The position numbers and the translations under genes are program-made. The notes under the pieces were generated by a model. That model ran no database searches. It was not told where the DNA came from and saw only the letters and a program-made list of their open reading frames with translations. This document shows positions 8,522-17,443 of a DNA stretch of 64,000 nucleotides, one piece after another; position 1 is the stretch's first letter, and each line of letters begins with the position of its first letter. The stretch covers positions 1 through 64,000 of the forward strand of contig NZ_CANLAG010000004.1 in assembly GCF_947488715.1 (NCBI RefSeq), written 5' to 3'. The DNA comes from an uncultured Tateyamaria sp. (GTDB lineage Bacteria > Pseudomonadota > Alphaproteobacteria > Rhodobacterales > Rhodobacteraceae).

Positions 8522-9828
8522 CAGCCAATCCGCTCGGCGATCAGGTCCGGCACCGGTGCCTGCGCCGTGCCCAGCGTGATCGCGGCGCGCACCGCGGCCT
8601 CGGCCCGGTCCGCATCGGCGGCACGCGCCGCATGCACCACGGCCAGCGCCTGACCCTTGGTCACACGCGCACCCAACCGGGCCACATCCGACAGGCCCAC
8701 CGCCAGGTTCAACCGATCCCCCTCGACCTTGCGCCCACCGCCCAGATCGACAACGGCCAGACCCAGCGCCTCACCGTCAATGGCTGTGACATAGCTCGTA
8801 CGTGGTGCTGCAATCTCGCGGATCACCGTCGCCTCGGGCAGGAACCGCGACCAGTTCTCGACAAACTGCACCGGGCCACCCATCGCGGCAACCATGGTGC
8901 CAAACCGCTCCGCCGCGCGCCCATCGGCAATCGCCGCAGCCACAGCATCTGCACCGGCCTGAACGTCCTTGGCCAAGCCACCATTGGCCAGCAGAACACC
9001 CCCCAACGCCACGGAAATCTCGACCAGCGGCCCCTTGGTCTGCCCGGTCAGCACCCGCATCACCTCGGCCACCTCCAGCGCATTGCCAAGGGCCGGGGCC
9101 AGCGGCTGGTTCATATCCGTGATCAGCGCCGTCGTCTTGCAGCCCGACGCATTGGCCGTCTTGACCAACGCATCCGCCAGCCCGCGCGCCGCCGCCATGT
9201 CCTTCATGAACGCGCCAGAGCCGACCTTGACGTCCAGCACCAGCCCCGCCAGCCCCGCCGCCAGCTTCTTGGACAGGATCGACGCCGTGATCAGATCCAG
9301 ACTGTCCACCGTCGATGTGACATCCCGCACCGCATAGAGCCGCTTGTCCGCCGGGGCGATGTCCCCGGTTGCGCCCACAATGGCACAGCCCGCCCGCGCC
9401 ACCACGTCGCGCAACCGCGCTTCGCTCAACTGTGTCGACAGACCGGGAATACAGTCCAGCTTGTCCAGCGTGCCGCCCGTGTGACCCAACCCGCGCCCCG
9501 AAATCATCGGCACATAGGCCCCGCAGGCGGCCAGCGCAGGCGCAAGGATCAGGCTCACGCAATCGCCCACGCCGCCCGTGGAATGCTTGTCCAACACCGG
9601 CCCCGGCAGGTCCCAATCCAGCACCTGCCCGGAATCGCGCATCGCAATGGTCAGCGCCACGCGGCCCACATCGCCCAATCCGTTCAGACAGACCGCCATG
9701 GCAAAGGCCCCGGCCTGCGCATCCGTCACCGTGCCATCCGCCAACCCGGTCGCAAACCAGCTCAACTCATCCCGGCTGGGCGTCTGGCGCTGGCGTAGCT
9801 TGGCAATGATCGTGCGCGCCTGGCTCAT
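8521..9828 (-). CDS. deoA: Thymidine phosphorylase
   Basis: Cleaves thymidine or deoxyuridine with phosphate to base plus deoxyribose 1-phosphate, the substrate of the next gene, deoB. It is 435 residues from MSQARTIIAKLRQRQ. Family motifs include the phosphate/nucleoside site DKHSTGGVGDCVSL, the MISGRGLGHTGGTLDKL segment and the LDVKVGSGAFMK segment. The start at 9828 overlaps the cdd stop (ATGA); the frame is open further upstream, but that part lies inside cdd and is not family-like. Confidence 0.96.
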   Translation of the reverse strand: MSQARTIIAKLRQRQTPSRDELSWFATGLADGTVTDAQAGAFAMAVCLNGLGDVGRVALTIAMRDSGQVLDWDLPGPVLDKHSTGGVGDCVSLILAPALAACGAYVPMISGRGLGHTGGTLDKLDCIPGLSTQLSEARLRDVVARAGCAIVGATGDIAPADKRLYAVRDVTSTVDSLDLITASILSKKLAAGLAGLVLDVKVGSGAFMKDMAAARGLADALVKTANASGCKTTALITDMNQPLAPALGNALEVAEVMRVLTGQTKGPLVEISVALGGVLLANGGLAKDVQAGADAVAAAIADGRAAERFGTMVAAMGGPVQFVENWSRFLPEATVIREIAAPRTSYVTAIDGEALGLAVVDLGGGRKVEGDRLNLAVGLSDVARLGARVTKGQALAVVHAARAADADRAEAAVRAAITLGTAQAPVPDLIAERIG

Positions 9829-10223
9829 GTGTCTGTTTCCAGAAAGGCCTGGCTGAACGCACCGGGCAGCAATTCGCCCAAGGTGGTCCGCTGCTCCACG
9901 CCAGCCACCGTGGCCATGGTCACCGGAACATCGCCACCGCCAAACTCGGCCAGCTTCTGACGGCACCCGCCACAGGGTGTCACCGGCATCGGACTGCCCG
10001 CCACCACGTACACTTCCGCAATCTCGCGCTCACCTGCGGCCACCATGGCGGCAATCGCCCCCGCCTCGGCACAGGTGCCCTGCGGATAGGCGACGTTCTC
10101 GACATTGCAGCCCGCGAACACAGCGCCCGAGGTCGTGCGCAACGCGGCCCCAACCTGAAAGTTGGAATAGGGCGCGTGCGCATTCTCGCGCACGGCAATG
10201 GCGGCGGATTTCAAATCGGTCAT
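9825..10223 (-). CDS. cdd: Cytidine deaminase
   Basis: Deaminates cytidine and deoxycytidine to (deoxy)uridine, feeding deoA and upp. It is 132 residues from MTDLKSAAIAVRENA, the usual size of the tetrameric form. The zinc and proton-shuttle motif CAE is at 51-53, and the second zinc motif PCGGCRQ is at 83-89 (C84, C87). AGAGGACGTG precedes the ATG. It is the second gene of the operon, 22 bp after the VOC/cupin gene, and overlaps deoA by four bases. Confidence 0.96.
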   Translation of the reverse strand: MTDLKSAAIAVRENAHAPYSNFQVGAALRTTSGAVFAGCNVENVAYPQGTCAEAGAIAAMVAAGEREIAEVYVVAGSPMPVTPCGGCRQKLAEFGGGDVPVTMATVAGVEQRTTLGELLPGAFSQAFLETDT

Positions 10224-10245
10224 CACGTCCTCTTTTGTCCCCGGC

Positions 10246-11337
10246 TCACCTGTCCAGGGTCCGCGTCGCAAACACACCCGGCAGCGACACCTCAAGCAGC
10301 TCCAAATCATCCGAAGGCTCTGCATAGCGCACCGCCATCCCCGGTGGAATAACAAAGGCGTCACCCGGCTCAAGGGGGAAAGGATCGCGGCCTTCCCCGT
10401 GCAGCACCATGCGCCCCTCCATCACAAAGGTGAAAAGGATATCGCTGTCATGGGCAGTCCATGCGGTCTCGCCCGCGCTGCGCCGCGCCACCTGCACACC
10501 CGCAACCCCGTCTGTGCCCGTGGCAATCCCGGTGTCCCGCCCCTCGAACCCGGCCATGCGAAATGGCTGCCAAACCGCCTCATCCACCCTGTGATGCACA
10601 AACGCCTGCCCCTGAAACCGCCGCGCGGGGTTCGCAGGCCCGTTGGGCAGTGCCATTTCGTGATCAATCGTTGTCACATGTTCCGCCGGCACACCGATCT
10701 CGATCACCTCGATATTGTCGCTGGCAAAAAGCACGCGATGCCGGATCTCGGGCGGCTGGATCACGCAACACCCCGCCTCCAAGCGAAACGGCTCCCCCTG
10801 ATCCTCATAGACCAGATCAACCCAGCCCCGATAACAATAGATCAACTGAAACCCGACCGTATGGTAATGCACCATATCCGGCACCGGCCCGCCGTCGGGA
10901 ATGCGGATATGACTGGCAATGATCGACCCGCCCAACCGGTCCGGGATCAGATCGCGGTAATACATCCCTGCCCGGCCAATCACCCATGGCGCCTGATCCG
11001 CCAGACGCCGCACGACAAAGGAATGTACCGTCTCCGGCATCACCATCGGCGGATGCAACACATCAATCTCGACCCGCGTGCCGTTGGGTGCGGTCAACAC
11101 ACGCGCCCCATCTGCAAACCCATCCGGATCGTCGGTCAAAATGCGCAACGTCCCGGGCGGCTCACTGGCCCCGGCCTCAATCCGCACCCGCAGCCCATGG
11201 CCTGAAAACACCGCCACCGACGGATCATCCGCAGGATAGATCATGTCCATCCGCATCCCCAACGTCTTGGTGAAAAACGGAATGTCATCCCGCAACTCCT
11301 GCGTCGGCAACCGTATCTCAGCGCGTATCTCGGCCAT
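10246..11337 (-). CDS. VOC (glyoxalase-like)/double cupin fusion protein
   Basis: A 363-residue cytosolic protein. The N-terminal 110 residues look like a vicinal-oxygen-chelate module (AEIRLPTQELRDDIPFFTKTLGMRM). Two cupin barrels follow. The first includes DMVHYHTVGFQLIYCYRGWVD and the HRVLFASDNIEVIEIG strand. The second includes AHDSDILFTFVMEGRMVL and LEPGDAFVIPPGM. Cupin 1 keeps a histidine pair (HYH); cupin 2 has only one obvious His plus Asp. It is the first gene of the salvage operon (GGGGAGCAGCT before the ATG), so a role in nucleoside or pyrimidine-base breakdown is plausible, but the reaction is unknown. Metal-dependent isomerase or dioxygenase are options. Confidence 0.8.
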   Translation of the reverse strand: MAEIRAEIRLPTQELRDDIPFFTKTLGMRMDMIYPADDPSVAVFSGHGLRVRIEAGASEPPGTLRILTDDPDGFADGARVLTAPNGTRVEIDVLHPPMVMPETVHSFVVRRLADQAPWVIGRAGMYYRDLIPDRLGGSIIASHIRIPDGGPVPDMVHYHTVGFQLIYCYRGWVDLVYEDQGEPFRLEAGCCVIQPPEIRHRVLFASDNIEVIEIGVPAEHVTTIDHEMALPNGPANPARRFQGQAFVHHRVDEAVWQPFRMAGFEGRDTGIATGTDGVAGVQVARRSAGETAWTAHDSDILFTFVMEGRMVLHGEGRDPFPLEPGDAFVIPPGMAVRYAEPSDDLELLEVSLPGVFATRTLDR

Positions 11338-11345
11338 AGCTGCTC

Positions 11346-11403
11346 CCCTCATCTTGCCAAATAAACTTCGGGGGAATTGTAATGCAATGGGGGCTGGCCC
11401 CCT
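11346..11403 (-). repeat. Dispersed palindromic intergenic repeat, copy B
   Basis: On the minus strand: a hairpin GGGGGCCAGCCCCC, a short spacer, then CCCCCGAAGTTTATTTGGCAA followed by GATGAG. It lies just upstream of the nucleoside operon. It matches copies C and E nearly base for base in the core. The hairpin is at 11389-11402. Confidence 0.7.
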
Positions 11404-11487
11404 AAAACTTAGCGTGCGCGGAACGCGCGCCTTTGGATCACGTTTGCCCCCCGTGACCAAACGTCAATTGGCGCAGCCTGAAAAATA

Positions 11488-11501
11488 GTTTAACGCTAAA
11501 C
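11488..11501. promoter_or_regulatory. GTTTA-ACGC-TAAAC inverted repeat upstream of maeB
   Basis: A 14-bp imperfectly centred palindrome 27 bp before the maeB start, preceded by AAAAATA. Its position fits a repressor site or an element overlapping the promoter. The regulator is not known; the arms are short, so chance is possible. Confidence 0.35.
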
Positions 11502-11527
11502 CAAATCCGCAGACCCAAGGGGAATCC

Positions 11528-13801
11528 ATGTCCGATACACCGAACCTGCGCGAGGCCGCGCTCGCCTATCACGAATTCCCCAAACCCGGAAAACTCGAAA
11601 TCCGCGCCACCAAACCCATGGCCAATGGCCGCGATCTGGCCCGCGCCTACTCCCCCGGCGTGGCCGAGGCCTGCCTTGAGATTAAGGACGACCCCGAAAA
11701 CGCCGCCCGCTTCACCGCCCGTGGCAACCTCGTGGCGGTGGTCTCCAACGGCTCCGCCGTGCTGGGGCTGGGCAATATCGGCGCGCTCGCCTCCAAACCG
11801 GTGATGGAGGGCAAGGCCGTCCTCTTCAAGAAATTCGCCTCCATCGACTGTTTCGACATCGAGGTGAATGAAACTGACCCCGAAAAACTCGCCGACATCG
11901 TCTGCGCCCTCGAACCCACTTTCGGCGCAATAAACCTCGAGGACATCAAAGCCCCCGACTGCTTTGTCGTCGAAAAGCTCTGCCGCGAACGGATGAACAT
12001 CCCCGTCTTCCACGACGACCAGCACGGCACCGCCATCGTGGTGGGGGCCGCGGCCAAGAACGCGCTGCACGTGGCCGGAAAATCCTTCGAGGATATCAAG
12101 ATCGTCTCGACGGGCGGCGGTGCGGCGGGCATCGCCTGCCTCAACATGCTGCTCAAACTGGGGGTCAAACGCGAGAATGTCTGGCTCTGCGACATCCACG
12201 GGCTGGTCTACGAGGGGCGCGAGATCGACATGAACCCGGCCAAGGCCGCCTTTGCCCAAGCCAGCGACCACCGCACGCTGGACGATGTGATCGACGGGGC
12301 GGACCTCTTTCTTGGCCTCTCGGGGCCCGGTGTGCTCAGCGCCGAGAATGTCGGCAAAATGGCCAAACGTCCGATCATCTTTGCCCTCGCCAACCCCACG
12401 CCCGAAATCCTGCCCGATGACGCGCGCGCCGTGGCCCCTGACGCGATCATCGCCACAGGTCGCAGCGATTTTCCCAATCAGGTCAACAACGTGCTCTGTT
12501 TCCCCTTCATCTTCCGTGGTGCGCTGGATGTGGGGGCCACGACCATCAACGACGAAATGCAACTCGCCTGCATCGACGGCATCGCGGCCCTTGCCCGCGA
12601 AACCACCAGCGCCGAGGCCGCCGCCGCCTATCAAGGCGAACAGCTGACATTCGGGGCCGACTACTTGATCCCCAAACCCTTCGATCCGCGCCTTGTGGGC
12701 ATCGTCAGCTCCGCCGTGGCACGGGCTGCGATGGAAACGGGCGTTGCCAAACGCCCCATCGCCGATCTCGACGCCTACAAGACCAAACTCGACGGCTCGG
12801 TCTTCAAATCCGCCCTCCTGATGCGCCCCGTCTTTGACGCCGCCCGCGTCACCTCGCGCCGCATCGTCTTTGCCGAGGGAGAGGACGAGCGCGTGCTGCG
12901 CGCGGCTCAGGCCATGGTCGAGGAAACCACCGAACGCCCGATCCTCATCGGCCGTCCCGACGTGATCAACGCCCGCATCGAACGCGCGGGCCTGACGATT
13001 AAACTGGGCGACACGGTCGATCTGGTGAACCCCGAAAACGACCCCCGCTACCGCGATTACTGGGGCACCTATCACGAGCTGATGTGCCGGCAGGGCGTCA
13101 CCCCCGATCTGGCCCGCGCCATCATGCGCACCAACACCACCGCCATCGGCGCGGTCATGGTCCACAGGGAAGAGGCAGATAGCCTGATCTGCGGCACCTT
13201 TGGCGAATTTCGCTGGCACCTGAACTACATCAGTCAGGTGCTGGGCCGCGAAGGGCACCACCCCGTCGGCGCGCTGTCGATGATGATCCTCGAAGACGGC
13301 CCGCTCTTTATCACCGACACGCAGGTGCACCTGCACCCCACACCCGAGGAAATCGCCGAGATCGCCGTGGGGGCCGCGCGCCACGTGCGCCGTTTCGGGG
13401 TCGAACCCCAGATTGCCTTCTGTTCCCAAAGCCAATTTGGCAATCAGGGTGACGGCTCAGGCTGGCGTCTACGCGAGGCGCTGCGCATGCTCGACGCCGC
13501 CGGTCACGACTTTTGCTACGAGGGCGAGATGAACATCGACACCGCTCTGGACCCCGAATTGCGCGCGCGCCTCTTTCCGGGCAACCGCATGGCGGGTCCG
13601 GCCAATGTGCTGGTCTTTGCCCACGCCGACGCGGCGTCCGGCGTGCGCAACATCCTCAAGATGAAGGGCGGCGGCCTCGAAGTTGGCCCGATCCTCATGG
13701 GCATGGGCAACCGCGCCCACATCGTGTCGCCCTCGATCACGGCGCGCGGTCTGCTCAATATGTCAGCAGTCGCAGGCACGCCTGTGGCGCAATACGGCTG
13801 A
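11528..13801 (+). CDS. maeB: NADP-dependent malic enzyme with C-terminal phosphotransacetylase-like domain
   Basis: Oxidatively decarboxylates malate to pyruvate, making NADPH. The 757-residue length is typical of the fused MaeB form. Malic enzyme N-terminal motifs are YSPGVAEACL (41-50) and GLGNIGALASKPVMEGKAVLFK. The dinucleotide fold GGGAAGIACLNML is near residue 195, with FALANPTPEI after it. From about residue 430 the protein is phosphate acetyl/butyryltransferase-like (RRIVFAEGEDERVLRAAQ ... VGPILMGMGNRAHIVSPS), which is regulatory rather than catalytic in studied homologues. AAGGGGAATCC precedes the ATG. The opposite strand is open for over 600 codons here, an effect of GC-rich codon use. 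Confidence 0.97.
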   Translation: MSDTPNLREAALAYHEFPKPGKLEIRATKPMANGRDLARAYSPGVAEACLEIKDDPENAARFTARGNLVAVVSNGSAVLGLGNIGALASKPVMEGKAVLFKKFASIDCFDIEVNETDPEKLADIVCALEPTFGAINLEDIKAPDCFVVEKLCRERMNIPVFHDDQHGTAIVVGAAAKNALHVAGKSFEDIKIVSTGGGAAGIACLNMLLKLGVKRENVWLCDIHGLVYEGREIDMNPAKAAFAQASDHRTLDDVIDGADLFLGLSGPGVLSAENVGKMAKRPIIFALANPTPEILPDDARAVAPDAIIATGRSDFPNQVNNVLCFPFIFRGALDVGATTINDEMQLACIDGIAALARETTSAEAAAAYQGEQLTFGADYLIPKPFDPRLVGIVSSAVARAAMETGVAKRPIADLDAYKTKLDGSVFKSALLMRPVFDAARVTSRRIVFAEGEDERVLRAAQAMVEETTERPILIGRPDVINARIERAGLTIKLGDTVDLVNPENDPRYRDYWGTYHELMCRQGVTPDLARAIMRTNTTAIGAVMVHREEADSLICGTFGEFRWHLNYISQVLGREGHHPVGALSMMILEDGPLFITDTQVHLHPTPEEIAEIAVGAARHVRRFGVEPQIAFCSQSQFGNQGDGSGWRLREALRMLDAAGHDFCYEGEMNIDTALDPELRARLFPGNRMAGPANVLVFAHADAASGVRNILKMKGGGLEVGPILMGMGNRAHIVSPSITARGLLNMSAVAGTPVAQYG

Positions 13802-13900
13802 TTTCGGCGCATCTGTCCCCATGTCGCACCGGGCTGGGGGTGACATGGGGGCCATCGCGCCTATCTGGGTATGGACACGCCATTCACGGGGACCGCCACG

Positions 13901-14164
13901 ATGAAACACGCCTTGCTGCTGCTTGCTCTTTTCACCCTCGGCGCCTGCGTCGACACCCTCAGCGAGACGCGCGGTACGTTCACGGATTCCGAGACGGGGC
14001 GCACCTATTCATCCGTCACCCGCGAGTTCCAGCGCGGCGACGGCTCCACCTACCGCCGCAAGACGATCCTCGTGGGCGGCGAGCGTGTCAGTTGCCGCGC
14101 GGGCGACCAGCGCGATTGCGAGCTGGCCCTCACCGATGCCTTCGTGCGCGACCGCACCAACTAG
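13901..14164 (+). CDS. Small predicted lipoprotein
   Basis: An 87-residue protein with a lipoprotein signal: MKHALLLLALFTLGAC has the lipobox LGAC, placing the lipidated Cys at residue 16. The mature part (VDTLSETRGTFTDSETG ...) is hydrophilic, with two cysteines in VSCRAGDQRDCELALTD. The ATG at 13901 follows a weak GGGACCGCC. No function is known to me. It sits between maeB and prpE and appears to be an independent gene. Confidence 0.7.
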   Translation: MKHALLLLALFTLGACVDTLSETRGTFTDSETGRTYSSVTREFQRGDGSTYRRKTILVGGERVSCRAGDQRDCELALTDAFVRDRTN

Positions 14165-14193
14165 GGCCACGCCCCAATCTGCCACAGACCCGC

Positions 14194-14305
14194 TTTGCAG
14201 ATTGCGTGACTGCGACTTTGCAAACTCAGGCCTGATTTCCAGTTTCATGCGTAGAAACGCAGGCTTTGCAAATATTTGCAGGCCAAAATCCCGCAGTTTT
14301 GCAAA
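14194..14305. promoter_or_regulatory. Cluster of TTTGCAAA boxes (ScfR/PccR/RamB type) upstream of prpE
   Basis: In the 240-bp gap before prpE, TTTGCAAA occurs exactly at 14217-14224, 14265-14272 and 14298-14305. Near copies are TTTGCAG at 14194-14200 and TTTGCAGG at 14275-14282. TTTGCAAA pairs are the known site of the short-chain fatty acyl-CoA regulators PccR (Rhodobacter) and RamB (Corynebacterium). Finding them before a propionyl-CoA synthetase fits control by propionyl-CoA or acetyl-CoA status. The regulator gene is not in the window. Confidence 0.7.
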
Positions 14306-14404
14306 ATTCTGCGCCTTACCGCCGCAGTTCACGCAGCGCCCCCTTGCCGTGTGCCGTTGACCGGGCGTAACTCTGTCGCCCAAGGCTAGACGGAGGAGAA
14401 TGCC

Positions 14405-16306
14405 ATGGGATATCGCGCCGAATACGACAGCTGGAAGGCCGATCCCGAAGGCTGGTGGATGAAGGCGGCAGAGGCCATCGACTGGGTCGAGGCCCCCACG
14501 CAAGCGCTCTTTGACCGGGGCGATCACCTCTATGAATGGTTCTCGGACGCGCAGGTGAACACCTGCTGGAACGCCGTGGACCGCCACGTGCAGAACGGGC
14601 GCAGCGATCAGGTCGCGATCATCTACGACAGCCCGATCACCGGCGCGCAGTCGAAAACCACCTATGCCGAATTGCTGACCCAAGTCGCATCGCTCGCCGG
14701 TGCGCTGGCCGCCAAGGGGATCACGTCCGGCGACCGCGTCATCATCTACATGCCCATGGTGCCCGAGGCGCTTGTGGCGATGCTGGCCTGCGCGCGCCTC
14801 GGTGCCGTGCACTCGGTTGTCTTTGGCGGGTTCGCCGCCAACGAACTGGCGGTGCGCATCGACGACTGCACGCCATCGGCCATCATCGCCGCGTCCTGCG
14901 GTCTCGAACCGGGCCGCACCGTGGCTTACAAACCGCTCCTCGACGGGGCCATCGAGCTGGCCGACCATACGCCCGACTTCTGCGTGATCCTGCAACGCGA
15001 ACAGGGCCCCTGCGACCTGACCGACCGCGATGTCGACTGGTACGCGTGCCAAGAAGGCACAACGCCTGCCGATTGCGTGCCCGTGCGCGGCGACCACCCC
15101 GCCTACATCCTCTATACCTCCGGCACCACCGGCGCACCCAAGGGCGTCGTGCGCCCCACCGCCGGGCACCTCGTGGCGCTCAACTGGACGATGAAGAACA
15201 TCTACCAGATGGAACCGGGCGAGGTCTTCTGGGCCGCCTCCGACGTGGGCTGGGTCGTGGGCCATTCCTACATCTGCTACGCCCCCCTAATCCACGGCAA
15301 CACCACCATCGTGTTCGAAGGCAAACCCATCGGCACCCCCGACGCAGGCACCTTCTGGCGCGTGATCGCCGAACATGACGTCAAATCGTTCTTTACCGCG
15401 CCCACCGCCATCCGCGCCGTGAAACGCGAGGATCCCAAAGGCATCGAACGCGCCAAATACGACCTGAGCGGCTTGCGCGCGCTGTATCTCGCCGGTGAAC
15501 GCGCCGACCCCGACACCATCGAATGGGCACAGGACAGCCTCGGCGTGCCGGTCTATGACCACTGGTGGCAGACCGAAACCGGCTACACCATCGCGGGCAA
15601 CCCCGCGGGCCTCGAGGCGCTGCCGGTCAAGATCGGCTCCCCCACCGTGCCAATGCCCGGCTATGACGTGCAAATCCTTGACGATGCGGGCCACCCGGTC
15701 GCGGCGGGCGAACTGGGTGCCATCGCGATCAAGCTGCCGCTGCCCCCCGGCACCCTGCCAACCCTGTGGAATGCGGGCGAACGGTTCAAATCCTCCTACC
15801 TCAACGCTTTCCCCGGCTACTACGAAACCGGGGATGCGGGCATGATGGACGAGGATGGATACCTCTACATCATGGCGCGCACCGATGACGTGATCAACGT
15901 GGCAGGCCACCGCCTGTCCACCGGTGCCATGGAAGAAGTCCTCGCCGGACACCCCGACGTCGCCGAATGTGCCGTTGTGGGCGTGTCGGACGCACTCAAG
16001 GGCCAGGCACCCGTCGGCCTTCTGTGCCTGACCACCGGCGTGAACCGCCCGCATGACGAAATCGTGGGCGAATGCGTCAAACGTGTCCGCGACCAGATCG
16101 GCCCGGTCGCCGCCTTCAAACAGGCCGTCGTGGTGGACCGCCTGCCCAAAACCCGCTCGGGCAAGATCCTGCGCGGCACGGTGGTCAAGATCGCCGACAA
16201 CGAAGCCTTCAAGATGCCCGCCACCATCGACGACCCGGCGATCCTCGACGAGATCAAGGAAGCGCTGCAATCCATCGGCTACGCCAAGGGGGAGGCCTCT
16301 GCCTAG
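14405..16306 (+). CDS. prpE: Propionyl-CoA synthetase (propionate-CoA ligase)
   Basis: Activates propionate with ATP and CoA via an acyl-adenylate. The 633-residue length and N-terminus (YDSWKADPEGWWMKAAEAI) match PrpE/ACSS3 rather than Acs. The AMP-binding motif YTSGTTGAPKG lies near residues 236-246, and VFGGFAANELAVRIDD and SDVGWVVGHSYICYAPL are family hallmarks. The C-terminal PKTRSGK (581-587) holds the lysine that is acylated to switch off these enzymes. GGAGGAG precedes the ATG. The stop codon shares a CTAG with the stop of the convergent next gene. TTTGCAAA boxes upstream suggest ScfR-type control. Confidence 0.93.
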   Translation: MGYRAEYDSWKADPEGWWMKAAEAIDWVEAPTQALFDRGDHLYEWFSDAQVNTCWNAVDRHVQNGRSDQVAIIYDSPITGAQSKTTYAELLTQVASLAGALAAKGITSGDRVIIYMPMVPEALVAMLACARLGAVHSVVFGGFAANELAVRIDDCTPSAIIAASCGLEPGRTVAYKPLLDGAIELADHTPDFCVILQREQGPCDLTDRDVDWYACQEGTTPADCVPVRGDHPAYILYTSGTTGAPKGVVRPTAGHLVALNWTMKNIYQMEPGEVFWAASDVGWVVGHSYICYAPLIHGNTTIVFEGKPIGTPDAGTFWRVIAEHDVKSFFTAPTAIRAVKREDPKGIERAKYDLSGLRALYLAGERADPDTIEWAQDSLGVPVYDHWWQTETGYTIAGNPAGLEALPVKIGSPTVPMPGYDVQILDDAGHPVAAGELGAIAIKLPLPPGTLPTLWNAGERFKSSYLNAFPGYYETGDAGMMDEDGYLYIMARTDDVINVAGHRLSTGAMEEVLAGHPDVAECAVVGVSDALKGQAPVGLLCLTTGVNRPHDEIVGECVKRVRDQIGPVAAFKQAVVVDRLPKTRSGKILRGTVVKIADNEAFKMPATIDDPAILDEIKEALQSIGYAKGEASA

Positions 16307-16959
16307 AACCGAAGCCCGAAGAAAATCACGGCCAATGGCACAGGCGACACCGCCAAAACCACGGTCAGCAGGGTCGCGAGCGGTGAGAATATGCCGCTCA
16401 GGCCCGCGACCATCATGATGCCGCCGCCACCCCCGATGATCGCGTTGCCAGGCGTGTTCACCGCGACCGCCAACGCGACATAGCGATACCGCAAGGCGAG
16501 GCGCAGAATCCGCTTTGACTGCCCGTCAAGCAACATCGCGACACGGTCATCCTGCGACAGCGGCGCGGCGCGTGCCACCAGATCCGCAGCACGCCGCATC
16601 CGCAACATCTGCAAGAGACGCTCCAGCACATGGATGGGCAGGAACCGACCCACGGTAAAGGCCAGCATCATCGCCGCGACCGTACAGACGTAGATAAGCG
16701 GCGCAATCGCCGCACCAAGCCCCGCCAGCAGGGCAATCCCTATCTCGGCACCCGGCACAAAAGGAATGGCAAGCAGCACGACATAGGCCACTACGCCGAA
16801 CATGATGGCCCTGTGGACCTGCTGCTCGTTGCTGGGCCGGATCTGAAGGTCCAGCGCGTCTCGGATGATGTGCACACCCCAGGTGGCCAGCGCGATAACG
16901 CCGATCAGCAGCACAATTTTCAGGATCAGGCCGGGCCATGTCAGCCCTTTGGACGTCAT
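16303..16959 (-). CDS. Inner-membrane protein, possibly VTT/DedA-like
   Basis: A 218-residue integral membrane protein. Hydrophobic segments lie at about residues 10-30, 50-65, 70-105, 165-185 and 190-215. The VPGAEIGIALLAGLGAAIAP and AFTVGRFLP segments, and the NTPGNAIIGGGGGIMMVAGL stretch, resemble the re-entrant loops of the TVP38/DedA (VTT) superfamily of lipid scramblase-like proteins, but the match is weak. The start MTSKGLTWP was chosen because it sits 7 bp after the upstream gene's stop. It is probably co-transcribed with that secreted protein. Function unknown. Confidence 0.6.
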   Translation of the reverse strand: MTSKGLTWPGLILKIVLLIGVIALATWGVHIIRDALDLQIRPSNEQQVHRAIMFGVVAYVVLLAIPFVPGAEIGIALLAGLGAAIAPLIYVCTVAAMMLAFTVGRFLPIHVLERLLQMLRMRRAADLVARAAPLSQDDRVAMLLDGQSKRILRLALRYRYVALAVAVNTPGNAIIGGGGGIMMVAGLSGIFSPLATLLTVVLAVSPVPLAVIFFGLRF

Positions 16960-16966
16960 GCGCGGC

Positions 16967-17443
16967 TCAGCCTGACACCGGTTCGGACGGGACGGCCTCA
17001 CCCACAACCCGTTCCGCGATCTGATTGGTCCAGTACCAGCGCCGGGTGGTCCAGGTCACGTCAATCGACACCGTGTCCCCGGTGACCGTGCCGTACCATA
17101 CGACCGTATGCGGGGCATCCGGGCAGATCGCCGTGGTGGTAAAGTGGATCACCCCGTCGACCTCTTTGGTTTGGTAGTCGGTCCAGCCAAAGTTGCAGTA
17201 GTCCTCGCAATCGACCGACATGAATGTGCCGTCGCGAAACAGGATATTGTCATCCAGCACTGACCCGCTGGCCGGGTCCTCGCCATAAATCTTGAACGTC
17301 CTGCCATCCAGCGCACCGGTTGCGGCCCAGTCTCCCTCGGGCACCGCCAGGTCCGGGATGTCCTGGTTCATGACCGACAGGGTGGCCGCCCCCGTGCCAA
17401 AGGTGGCGGCGGCAATCGCGGCGATCTGCAAGATCTGGGACAT
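16967..17443 (-). CDS. Secreted or membrane-anchored protein of unknown function
   Basis: A 158-residue protein with a hydrophobic N-terminus (QILQIAAIAAATFGTGAATL) that could be a signal peptide or anchor. The rest looks like a lipocalin-like beta protein: WAATGALDGRTFKIYGEDPASG, then VDCEDYCNFGW with two Cys, then TTTAICPDAPHTVVWYGTV. It is Trp-rich near the end (WTTRRWYWTNQIAE). ACGGAGCCGTTC precedes the ATG. It is followed 7 bp later by the membrane protein gene. I do not recognise the family. Confidence 0.65.
   Translation of the reverse strand: MSQILQIAAIAAATFGTGAATLSVMNQDIPDLAVPEGDWAATGALDGRTFKIYGEDPASGSVLDDNILFRDGTFMSVDCEDYCNFGWTDYQTKEVDGVIHFTTTAICPDAPHTVVWYGTVTGDTVSIDVTWTTRRWYWTNQIAERVVGEAVPSEPVSG

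Noticed and set aside
11438-13435. A 665-codon minus-strand frame opposite maeB
   Set aside because: Composition (Gly, Asp, His-rich) and full overlap with a certain gene show it is a shadow frame.
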